Source of the DNA: an uncultured Erythrobacter sp.
GTDB lineage: Bacteria; Pseudomonadota; Alphaproteobacteria; Sphingomonadales; Sphingomonadaceae
DNA: 64,000 bases
Assembly (NCBI GenBank): GCA_947503155.1
Contig: CANNCL010000002.1
Location: 372,001-436,000 of the forward strand
Direction: 5' to 3'
Shown: positions 18,521 to 26,410 of the stretch, in pieces
Layout of the letters: every line of letters starts with the position of its first letter
Position numbering within the stretch: position 1 is the stretch's first letter
The notes under the pieces: model-generated
What the model saw: only the letters and a program-made list of their open reading frames with translations
The model's database searches: none
What the model was told of the DNA's origin: nothing
Position numbers and translations under genes: made by a program

Positions 18521-19209
18521 TCCGATTGATCTGATTTTGTAACTGACTGGGAAAGGGCGGCGTCATTGTCGCCCTTTTTCGCTGTATTGTAACTGGGCAG
18601 GCCAAGTTCAAACCGAACAGCCGCGCTGCGCAGTGCAAATCCCGCAGCGAACGCCGCGCCCCAGACCCACGCATTCATCAATCCGAACATTCCCGCCAGC
18701 TGCATTCCTGCGACTGTCAATGCCGCGCTTAACGCGGCGGCCGTCACATATAATTCAGGCTGCATAATGATTGATGGCCGTCCCGCGACCACATCGCGGA
18801 TCACCCCGCCAACGCAGCCGGTGATGATCCCCATTAGCGCCGCGGGAACGGGCGGTATCCCGTAAGCAATCGCCTTTGCACTGCCGAGCACGGCATAGGC
18901 GGCAAGCCCGATACCATCCGCATAGTCGAGCAATTTGCCCTCCCACATTCGGACCGGGGTAAACCACGCGATCAGTGCGGTGGACAGGCATATTGCGGCC
19001 ACCCATGGATCGGTGATCCAGAACACAGGCGCAACAATCAAAAGGTCGCGCACCGTCCCGCCGCCAACGCCTGTGACCAAAGCGAAAAACGCCATTGTGA
19101 CAAATGTTTGCCGTTCCTTCGCCGCCACCAGCGCGCCGGAAAGCGCAAAAATCGCGATCCCCAAAACATCCAAAATGTCGAGAATTGGTGTGAGGACGGT
19201 TTCGTTCAT
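18478..19209 (-). CDS. TRIC-type (YadS/YicG, UPF0126) inner-membrane protein
   Basis: The 243-residue protein has about seven hydrophobic segments in two similar halves. Each half has a glycine-rich hinge: GVGGGTVRDLLI (about residue 46) and GCVGGVIRDVVAGRPS (about 132). This is the trimeric intracellular cation channel family found in bacteria and animals; bacterial members conduct potassium and possibly other ions. The usual length is about 205-215; here a hydrophilic C-terminal tail of about 35 residues follows the last membrane segment. That tail is encoded where the gene overlaps the convergent gene at 17681 by 43 bases. It follows the PepSY gene by 11 bases. Confidence 0.85.
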   Translation of the reverse strand: MNETVLTPILDILDVLGIAIFALSGALVAAKERQTFVTMAFFALVTGVGGGTVRDLLIVAPVFWITDPWVAAICLSTALIAWFTPVRMWEGKLLDYADGIGLAAYAVLGSAKAIAYGIPPVPAALMGIITGCVGGVIRDVVAGRPSIIMQPELYVTAAALSAALTVAGMQLAGMFGLMNAWVWGAAFAAGFALRSAAVRFELGLPSYNTAKKGDNDAALSQSVTKSDQSDHSENVSPGSGPPG

Positions 19210-19220
19210 TTCAGCGGTCT

Positions 19221-19925
19221 CTATGCGGATTTAACGCGGGATTTGCGGCGGCGGAACATCAGTACACAGCCAAACAGCGTACCGATAAGCGCCAATGCGG
19301 CGAAGGCGATCAGGATCGGGTGGCTCGTATTCTCACGTTCCGAAATGTCCATAATATGCAGACCCCACATGAAATCAAACCAGCGCCACCAGCTGGTGCG
19401 CACCGCTTCAATCTCGCCCGTGTCACGCCCGATATAGATATGCGCGCCGTTTTCTAGCGCGACTTGCCAAACGGGGATGGGGCGGCGGAAATCGAAGGGC
19501 ACATCGTCCGCTTCGAAGAACCGCACGGTTCGAACCTTATCCCCGCCGACAATCCGCTCTGCCACCAATGCCCGCGCGGCGGCGGCATCCAGGCGCGGTA
19601 ATACTGTGCCGCTGGCAAAATCGATGCGGGCCGAGATATTGTCCAACGTGGTCAGAATTAAAACGGCGCGGCCATCTTGCATGACGACGCGCATTTCCCG
19701 GAACTGTTCGCCATTAGTCGCCAGCGGGCCGTCTTCTATCACGAGCGGGTCCTCTGTCACTGGCAGGCGCAAATGATCGCCGCGCACCTCTCCGATAGGC
19801 TTTGCAACCATAAACAGGCCAGTCGCCGTCCACATCAAGATGGGTATTCCGACCAGCCAGCCGAGCCAAATGTGCCACCGAGCGAGGCGGCTAAAGAATG
19901 GTTTTGAGGAATTTGTTTTGGGCAT
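19221..19925 (-). CDS. PepSY-domain membrane protein
   Basis: The 234-residue product has one membrane segment near the N-terminus (LGWLVGIPILMWTATGLFMV, about 21-40), a periplasmic part with a PepSY-like segment (VWQVALENGAHIYIGRDTGE, about 150-169) and a second membrane helix near the C-terminus (ILIAFAALALIGTLFGCVLM) followed by a basic tail. The pattern WHIWLGW...WGLHIMD, with conserved His, resembles the PepSY-TM family, often linked with iron uptake or ferric reduction. No TonB receptor is next to it here, so that role is only a possibility. Confidence 0.8.
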   Translation of the reverse strand: MPKTNSSKPFFSRLARWHIWLGWLVGIPILMWTATGLFMVAKPIGEVRGDHLRLPVTEDPLVIEDGPLATNGEQFREMRVVMQDGRAVLILTTLDNISARIDFASGTVLPRLDAAAARALVAERIVGGDKVRTVRFFEADDVPFDFRRPIPVWQVALENGAHIYIGRDTGEIEAVRTSWWRWFDFMWGLHIMDISERENTSHPILIAFAALALIGTLFGCVLMFRRRKSRVKSA

Positions 19926-19983
19926 GAGGGGAAGGGGACCGCAAGAACGAGTTTGTTTGTCTCACGCCCATGCCGCGCCGAAC

Positions 19984-21342
19984 TTATCCGTGCAAGATTT
20001 TCCCAATTTGCGCAGCGGCATCAATGCAATCCAGATCACGCCATTGCGGACCCATAACCTGCATCCCGCATGGCAGCTGAGCCCCTTCGTAATTGCCGCT
20101 GCCGATAGGCAAGACCGTGGCTGGCAGATTTGGGAAAGTTGCAATTCCTGCCCATGCAAGGCCGGCGCCTGCGCGCAAATCCTGCCCGTTCACGCGGATG
20201 GTTGATTTGAACACTGTGTCATCCAGATGCGCGATCGCCAGCACGGGGGCAGGCGGGGCGAGGACAAAGTCATATTCATCGAACAACCGCGCCCATTCAA
20301 ATGCATTTGCGGCCTGCGCATCGAGCAGATCGAACCAATCGCTCGCCGTTGCGCGATCACCGCTGGGCGAGGGGGCGCCGCGCGCCATGGCGGTGTTCAT
20401 CATGCGCAGATAAGCGCCCTGCTGCGCCTCCAGATCCGGCACGAGCGCGCTGACCCGGTCCACCGTGATGCCCGCTGCGATCAGCGCATCAATCGCGGCC
20501 TCGGTTGGCTCTGCGACGCTCGCATCAATCGGGCTGCCGGGATATTCGGTGATCGCGAGTAAGCGGCATTCGCTCAATGGCTTTGGGCTGCGCGTCAACG
20601 GGATCTGCGCGCCAATCTGTGTCAGGATTGCTAGGTCTTCTGCATTCCTGGCCAGCGGCCCCGCGATGGAGAGGACCCCGTCATGTGCGGCGACGAAACC
20701 GTCTGCTTTCGCCATTTGCGGGTGGTCATGCCCCTGTTTTGAGACAAGTCCCCATGTGCTTTTATGTCCCCACACGCCGCAGAAATGCGCAGGCACGCGG
20801 ACGGATCCGCCAATATCGGTGCCGAAATCGCACGGCACCATGCCCGATGCCACCGCCGCCGCGCTGCCGCCTGATGAACCGCCGGGGGACCGCGCAGTAT
20901 TGTGCGGATTGTTGGTGCGGCCATAGACCGGGTTGAAACTCTGCCAATCGGTGAGGTCAACCGGCACGTTGGTTTTCCCCAAAATGATCGCGCCCGCGGC
21001 TTTCAACCGGCGAACCAAATCGGAATCGCGCTTTGCGGTGTAATCCGTATGCGCCTGATGCCCCCAGCATGATTGCAGACCGGCGACGTCAAAGCTTTCC
21101 TTCACCGTCATCGGCACACCGAACAAAGGTTGGTCGCCCTTTGGCCCGCTGGCATCCATCGCTTTCGCCGTAGCAGCGGCGCGCTCAAAATCTGGCACGG
21201 CCAGCGCGTCTATCTCCGCATCGAAATGCTCAATACGCGTGATCGCGGCATCAACGGCCTCGGCAACGCTCATCTCGCCTGCGCGGATCGCAGCGGCGGT
21301 TTCAAGTGCGCCGCGTTTATCGGTCAATTGCGGATAGGCCAT
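19984..21342 (-). CDS. Amidase, amidase signature family
   Basis: The 452-residue enzyme has the full Ser-cisSer-Lys triad of the amidase signature family: Lys81 in PMTVKES, the SPGGSSGGSAAAVASG block (about 152-167) and the nucleophile in GTDIGGSVRVPA (Ser180). It hydrolyses a C-N bond in an amide; the substrate cannot be read from the sequence. The GatA subunit is unlikely, as gatB and gatC are not adjacent. No signal peptide is seen, so it is probably cytoplasmic. It lies between an epimerase and a PepSY protein in the same direction. Confidence 0.9.
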   Translation of the reverse strand: MAYPQLTDKRGALETAAAIRAGEMSVAEAVDAAITRIEHFDAEIDALAVPDFERAAATAKAMDASGPKGDQPLFGVPMTVKESFDVAGLQSCWGHQAHTDYTAKRDSDLVRRLKAAGAIILGKTNVPVDLTDWQSFNPVYGRTNNPHNTARSPGGSSGGSAAAVASGMVPCDFGTDIGGSVRVPAHFCGVWGHKSTWGLVSKQGHDHPQMAKADGFVAAHDGVLSIAGPLARNAEDLAILTQIGAQIPLTRSPKPLSECRLLAITEYPGSPIDASVAEPTEAAIDALIAAGITVDRVSALVPDLEAQQGAYLRMMNTAMARGAPSPSGDRATASDWFDLLDAQAANAFEWARLFDEYDFVLAPPAPVLAIAHLDDTVFKSTIRVNGQDLRAGAGLAWAGIATFPNLPATVLPIGSGNYEGAQLPCGMQVMGPQWRDLDCIDAAAQIGKILHG

Positions 21343-21379
21343 GTGTGATTACTCCGTCAGATCATGGGAGCCTAGCGGC

Positions 21380-22357
21380 TTAAAGCGAGGCTAGGAAGAG
21401 ATCCTCAGCTTCATAGTCAAACAAGTCCCAAGGATATGCAGCCAAAGGCGGGAACGCGGCGCGCCAATCGCTGGGGTTGAGATGTTTCAACCAAGCAACG
21501 GCATCGTGGCAATTGGGATTATAGGTCGAGGGGGCTATCCCGGTCGCGTCCTGCAATCTGCGCGTGTCGCATACAAATGGCTTCCCGACCGACCACGGTG
21601 TTCTGCCAACAAAGCGACGATCCGAGACGTCGATCCATTCCGGCTGCCAATACAGTTGCTCCGCAATTGCGTCGCCAATTTGGCGCAAGGTGGGGCAATA
21701 TCCGTCAGCGACATTGTATATCCCGCCCAAATCTCGTTCAGCTGCCGAAAGAGCGGCGCAAGCGATGTCTTCTGCATTCGATGTGTGGAATTGTGACGCG
21801 CCGCCGGAGAGTAAGGGGACCTGTGTCCGGCCATCTAGAAAGCGTTTTACAAACCACCATTCTCGCGGATGCTTGCTGTGCGTGCCATAGACAGCGCTAG
21901 GCCTGAAGATAGTCGCGCGGTCCCCGAAAAGCTCCTGCGCTTTGCGCTCCATTCGGATTTTGCGCGTCGAATATGTCTGGGAACCCGGAGATACGGTCGT
22001 TCGGCTTTCCTGAATGGGTTCACCGAATTCTGGCCAGCCATTCTGTGACGCCTCATCGAGCGTTCGCCCCCGATCGTCGCAATATACACTTGCTGAGGAA
22101 ATCAGGATGAGACGCCCAACTCGGTCCGGATCGTATAACGTCACATCATCTTCATCAAAGGCAATCGTATCGACAACGACGTCAGCTATCGGTGCGGCAA
22201 CCTCGCCGCGACGATAGGCTTGGAATTCGCCAAAAAGAAGCCGGTCTCGGTCAGGCTCAGAGTGGGAATAGAGGGTGCAATGCCAGTCATCGGCGAAAGC
22301 CGCCGCTGCGCACTTCCCGATCTGGCCCGCTCCGATAATTGCTACTGAACGGGGCAT
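21380..22357 (-). CDS. NAD-dependent epimerase/dehydratase family protein
   Basis: The 325-residue protein starts at 22357 (MPRSVAIIGAGQIGKCAAAA), with GAGGA about 9-13 bases upstream; a TTG six codons earlier is less likely. It has the Rossmann GAGQIG loop (about 9-14), the strand VGRLILISSASVYCDD with active-site-like serine, and a YSTRK motif matching YxxxK (SQTYSTRKIRMERKAQ). This is the extended short-chain dehydrogenase fold acting on nucleotide sugars or similar compounds. The exact reaction is not recognisable. It starts 26 bases after lpdA and could be cotranscribed with it. Confidence 0.8.
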   Translation of the reverse strand: MPRSVAIIGAGQIGKCAAAAFADDWHCTLYSHSEPDRDRLLFGEFQAYRRGEVAAPIADVVVDTIAFDEDDVTLYDPDRVGRLILISSASVYCDDRGRTLDEASQNGWPEFGEPIQESRTTVSPGSQTYSTRKIRMERKAQELFGDRATIFRPSAVYGTHSKHPREWWFVKRFLDGRTQVPLLSGGASQFHTSNAEDIACAALSAAERDLGGIYNVADGYCPTLRQIGDAIAEQLYWQPEWIDVSDRRFVGRTPWSVGKPFVCDTRRLQDATGIAPSTYNPNCHDAVAWLKHLNPSDWRAAFPPLAAYPWDLFDYEAEDLFLASL

Positions 22358-22382
22358 CTCAGACCATCCTCGCAAACATTTA

Positions 22383-23801
22383 TCACATATGTATAGGCTT
22401 GCCCGTCACGGCCATCGCAGCTTCCTTGAAGGCTTCGGCATGGGTTGGGTGGGCGTGGCAAGTATAGGCGATGTCTTCAGAAGTTGCCCCGAATTCCATT
22501 GCCTGCGCGGCCTGTGCGATCATTGTTCCGGCAAGTGAATTGATCATCCACACGCCGATCACGCGGTCGGTCGCGGCGTCGGCGATCACTTTCACAAACC
22601 CGTCCGTGTCGCGGTTCGCCTTTGCCCGGCTATTGGCCATCATCGGGAACTTGCCGACTTTGATCGCTTTCTTGTCGCCGCCCGCTTTTTCAATCGCTTC
22701 TTCTTGAGTCAGGCCAACGCCAGCGATTTCGGGATAGGTGTACACGACGCTGGGGATGACATCGTGGTTCACGATACCGGTTTCGCCCGCAATGTTTTCT
22801 GCGACCGCAATCCCTTCATCCTCGGCTTTATGCGCCAGCATTGGGCCGGGCGCGACATCACCGATGGCCCAGATATTGTCTGTGGCCGTGCGGAAATCAT
22901 GGCCGATTTCAATCTGACCGCGATTGTTGACCTGTAGGCCGGCCTTATCCAGCGCCAAACCATCGGTGTTAGGTCGCCGCCCGATCGAAACGAGCACATG
23001 GCTGACCTCAAGCGTCTGCTCATCGCCGCCCGCAGATTTCTCCACCGTCAATGCGACTTTCTTGCCGTTCACTTTTGCGCCGGTGACTTTGTGGCCGAGC
23101 ATCATTTCCATGCCCTGTTTCTTGAATATCTTCTGGCTTTCCTTGCGCACTTCGCCGTCCATTCCGGGCAGCAATTGATCGAGGAATTCCACCACGGTGA
23201 CTTTCGCGCCCAGCCTGCGCCAGACGCTGCCTAGCTCAAGCCCGATCACGCCGCCGCCGATCACCACTAGGTGCTCCGGAACTTCTGTCAGATCGAGCGC
23301 GCCGGTCGAATCCACAATCCGGCCCGCTGCATTATCGACATCAACGCCGGGCAGGGGAGTGACGCTGGAACCGGTCGCGATCACGATGTCTTTCGCGGTA
23401 ACGGTTTTATCGCCGACCTTCACGCTATGCGCGTCTGCGAAGGCGGCGTGGCCTTTGATCCATTCGACCTTGTTTTTCTTAAACAGGAATTCGATCCCGC
23501 CGGTCAGTTCGCCGACCGCTTTGGTTTTTTCTTCCATCATACGGCCCAGATCGAGCGATGGTTCCGCAGTGATGCCCCATGTCGCAAAGTGACCGTTGCG
23601 CGCTTCGTCAAACAATTCGGACCCATGCAGCAGCGCCTTTGACGGAATGCACCCGACATTGAGGCACGTGCCGCCAAGCGTTTCGCGGCTTTCGACGCAG
23701 GCAGTTTTCAAACCCAATTGCGCCGCGCGAATGGCGGCAACATAGCCGCCGGGGCCAGCGCCAATAACAAGGACGTCGTAATCGTAAGTGTGGTCAGCCA
23801 T
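22383..23801 (-). CDS. lpdA: Dihydrolipoyl dehydrogenase (E3)
   Basis: The 472-residue flavoprotein reoxidises the lipoyl group of the 2-oxoglutarate (and possibly pyruvate) dehydrogenase complex with NAD. Visible are the FAD-binding GAGPGGYVAA (about 15-24), the redox disulfide in GGTCLNVGCIPSKALL (Cys46 and Cys51), the NAD-binding GGGVIGLELGSVW, the GRRPNTDGLAL block, and the catalytic HAHPTHAEAFKEA near the C-terminus. It sits downstream of odhA and odhB, separated from odhB by a methyltransferase gene. It therefore most likely serves the 2-oxoglutarate complex. Confidence 0.97.
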   Translation of the reverse strand: MADHTYDYDVLVIGAGPGGYVAAIRAAQLGLKTACVESRETLGGTCLNVGCIPSKALLHGSELFDEARNGHFATWGITAEPSLDLGRMMEEKTKAVGELTGGIEFLFKKNKVEWIKGHAAFADAHSVKVGDKTVTAKDIVIATGSSVTPLPGVDVDNAAGRIVDSTGALDLTEVPEHLVVIGGGVIGLELGSVWRRLGAKVTVVEFLDQLLPGMDGEVRKESQKIFKKQGMEMMLGHKVTGAKVNGKKVALTVEKSAGGDEQTLEVSHVLVSIGRRPNTDGLALDKAGLQVNNRGQIEIGHDFRTATDNIWAIGDVAPGPMLAHKAEDEGIAVAENIAGETGIVNHDVIPSVVYTYPEIAGVGLTQEEAIEKAGGDKKAIKVGKFPMMANSRAKANRDTDGFVKVIADAATDRVIGVWMINSLAGTMIAQAAQAMEFGATSEDIAYTCHAHPTHAEAFKEAAMAVTGKPIHM

Positions 23802-23902
23802 TGCTAGAAAAATCCCGTATTGGATGGCGTGTCATAGGTGAATGCGCACTATTTAGGGGCTTAGGCGCGCGAGTGCCATTGCTAGTTTGCACCAATTTCG
23901 TC

Positions 23903-25147
23903 TCACTTGTGTCGCCGCAAGTGCCAGTAGAGGCCCACTGTTACAAATTTCTCCAGTCGCGGCCCCAAAATGGGGACCATTGCGGGCAGCAAAAGCGCCT
24001 TCATCGCGGCGCTTTTTAGCGGGCTGCTGGCGACATTGCTGCGTGCGGACATGACATCCACCGGCAAGCCTTTGAGCGCAGCGCGAAAGTCGGCAGGTGT
24101 CAGACCGTTAAAGCCAAGCTCTTGGATGGAGGCGGGCGTGTTGCCGTCCTCATCTTGCATCCGGTCGAGAAATGCGCGGTTTTTGCGGGGCAGATGCGCC
24201 CAAGGAATCCGCGATGCGATCAGGCGGTGATGACCGTAGGGGGAATGCCACAAGGGGGAAAAGCCGATGAATAACTCCCCGCCCGGTTTGCACGCATCCA
24301 CGACTGCGCGCAGCGTATCGGGCAGCGACATGACATGTTCCATCACATTGGTGGAGACGACGATATCGGCTGGTTCCGGCGAAATTTCGCGGATGTCAGC
24401 GCAGAGGAATTGTGCGCCTTCCCAGTCGCTCGCCACCTTGCGATTGGCAAAGTCGATATAACTTTGATTGAGTTCGATGCCGAGCGCCGAACACGCGCCC
24501 GCTTCCATCAAGCGTTGAACCATCCCGCCGCGCCCGCAGCCGAAATCGAGCACTCGCTTGCCCGCAACATCCGGCATCCCCCCAAACCGGGCCCAGAATT
24601 CAGGGAATCGGTCGCGCAGGAAATCGGCGTAGCGGCGCTCATCGAATTCCAATTGATCGAAAAGGTCGCGGGCCTGGCCGTCTACTGGATTGATCATGCG
24701 ATCATAAATGCCCTGCCAAGCTAGGCCCTTCTTCACCGTTTCGGGCGCAGGCTCTGGGTATTTCGCCCTTACACGGTCTTGTTCTTCTGAACTCAGTGAA
24801 CTGAGCCAATCGAAAAATCCGTGCCAGTAATCCTCGCCATGGCCCATGCGCCAACCAATCGAGCCATAGGATATATCGGGAGCATAGACCCAAGGAGGGG
24901 GCAAAAACCCCTCTTCATCCCGGTGGGAATTCACAAATTCTATGGGATCGTATGGCGGCGTGCCAAAGATCCCATAGAACAAGCCGCCGCAAGCCTCCGG
25001 CGGGGTGTGATCGGCCTTGTACTTCTCTTGCTCTGCCTCATCGAGGGCCGTGAACCAGCTTCGCCATTGGTCCAGATAATCGCTTTCTGCGACTATCCAG
25101 AATTTGTCAGAGAACTTTGCAGGTTCAACTTCCCACGGTGGACGCAT
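23903..25147 (-). CDS. Class I SAM-dependent methyltransferase of unknown substrate
   Basis: The 414-residue protein has a methyltransferase domain from about residue 185: SAM loop VLDFGCGRGGMVQRLMEAG (about 195-213), the acidic end of strand 2 in LGIELNQSY, ADIREISPEPADIVVSTNVM, and EHVMSLPDTLRAVVDACKPG. About 180 residues before it, rich in Trp/Tyr/Pro and acidic residues (FDWLSSLSSEEQDRVRAKYP), have no recognised fold. The C-terminus has a hydrophobic helix near LLLPAMVPILGP. It starts 10 bases after odhB, so it is probably cotranscribed with the 2-oxoglutarate dehydrogenase genes, an unexpected partner. The substrate is unknown. Confidence 0.8.
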   Translation of the reverse strand: MRPPWEVEPAKFSDKFWIVAESDYLDQWRSWFTALDEAEQEKYKADHTPPEACGGLFYGIFGTPPYDPIEFVNSHRDEEGFLPPPWVYAPDISYGSIGWRMGHGEDYWHGFFDWLSSLSSEEQDRVRAKYPEPAPETVKKGLAWQGIYDRMINPVDGQARDLFDQLEFDERRYADFLRDRFPEFWARFGGMPDVAGKRVLDFGCGRGGMVQRLMEAGACSALGIELNQSYIDFANRKVASDWEGAQFLCADIREISPEPADIVVSTNVMEHVMSLPDTLRAVVDACKPGGELFIGFSPLWHSPYGHHRLIASRIPWAHLPRKNRAFLDRMQDEDGNTPASIQELGFNGLTPADFRAALKGLPVDVMSARSNVASSPLKSAAMKALLLPAMVPILGPRLEKFVTVGLYWHLRRHK

Positions 25148-25157
25148 CGGATTGACC

Positions 25158-26375
25158 TTAGAGGTCGATCAGCATCCGCGTCGGGTCTTCGATGGCATCC
25201 TTGATGATCTTCAGAGCGGTCACAGCCTCGCGCCCGTCGATCAGGCGGTGATCGTAAGACAGTGCGATATACATCATCGGGCGGACCACGATCTCACCGT
25301 TCACTACAACCGCGCGGTCTTCGATGCGGTGCAGGCCGAGAACGGCGCTTTGCGGTGGGTTGATGATCGGGGTCGACATCAGCGACCCGAACACGCCGCC
25401 ATTGGAGATGGTGAACGTGCCGCCGGTCATGTCAGCCATAGTCAGCGTGCCTTCTTTGGCGCGCTTGCCGTAATCGGCGATGTCTTTTTCGATCCGGGCA
25501 AAACCCTTATCCTGGCAATCGCGGATCACAGGCACGACCAAGCCGTTTGGCGCGGACACGGCGACAGAGATATCGACATAGTCGTGATAGACGATCTCGT
25601 TATCTTCGATATAGGCGTTCACGCTCGGCACGTCTTTCAGCGCAAGGCAGGCGGCTTTCGCGAAAAAGCCCATGAAGCCCAAACGAATGTCGTGTTTTTT
25701 GGCGAACAGGTCTTTGTATTTGGTCCGCGCTTCGATCACGGCGGACATGTCCACATCGTTGAATGTAGTGAGCAGCGCGGCCTCTTCTTGAGCGCCTTTC
25801 AGACGCTTGGCGATGGTCTGGCGCATCCGGGTCATTTTGACGCGCTCTTCGCCGCGAGTTCCCGCAGGTGCAGGAGCAGCGGTTGATGCAGCTGGTGCCG
25901 GGGCCGGCGCAGGGGCCGGGTCGCTCTTCGCTTTAGCAGCGGCCAACACGTCTTCTTTGGTCAGGCGGCCATCTTTGCCGGTGCCCTTGATCGTGCTTGG
26001 GTCAACGCCGTGTTCCAAAACTGCACGGCGCACGGCGGGCGATAATGTCTGCGCGGCGGCGGTCAGGTCTGCGGACGGGGCCGCTTTCGCCGCTGCCGGA
26101 GCGGGCGTGCTCGCTTTTGCAGCGGGGGCAGCAGATGCGCCCTCTTCGATGATCGCGATAACCGCGCCAACTTCTACCGTGTCGCCCACTTCGGCGCGGT
26201 GTTCGGACATCACGCCAGCAATCGGCGAAGGCACATCGACCGCGACCTTGTCGGTCTCAAGACTGACAATCGGCTCATCAGCGGCGACCGCTTCGCCGGG
26301 CTGTTTCAGCCATTCGCCAATTGATCCTTCGGTGACCGATTCTCCCAATACTGGGACAGTGATTTCAGTGGCCAT
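25158..26375 (-). CDS. odhB: 2-oxoglutarate dehydrogenase E2, dihydrolipoyl succinyltransferase
   Basis: The 405-residue E2 core. The N-terminal lipoyl domain carries the modified lysine in [15 protein letters not shown] (about residue 43). An Ala/Pro linker follows, then a subunit-binding domain ([21 protein letters not shown], about 110-130) and a second Ala/Pro linker. The catalytic domain ends in the active-site [15 protein letters not shown] (about 374-388). This transfers succinyl from lipoate to CoA. It lies 35 bases after odhA, in an operon with odhA, a methyltransferase and lpdA. The sequence fits the succinyltransferase rather than the acetyltransferase. Confidence 0.96.
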   Translation of the reverse strand: MATEITVPVLGESVTEGSIGEWLKQPGEAVAADEPIVSLETDKVAVDVPSPIAGVMSEHRAEVGDTVEVGAVIAIIEEGASAAPAAKASTPAPAAAKAAPSADLTAAAQTLSPAVRRAVLEHGVDPSTIKGTGKDGRLTKEDVLAAAKAKSDPAPAPAPAPAASTAAPAPAGTRGEERVKMTRMRQTIAKRLKGAQEEAALLTTFNDVDMSAVIEARTKYKDLFAKKHDIRLGFMGFFAKAACLALKDVPSVNAYIEDNEIVYHDYVDISVAVSAPNGLVVPVIRDCQDKGFARIEKDIADYGKRAKEGTLTMADMTGGTFTISNGGVFGSLMSTPIINPPQSAVLGLHRIEDRAVVVNGEIVVRPMMYIALSYDHRLIDGREAVTALKIIKDAIEDPTRMLIDL

Positions 26376-26410
26376 TTTTCGTGTTCCTCAGCTTTGAATG
26401 CCGGATTGAG

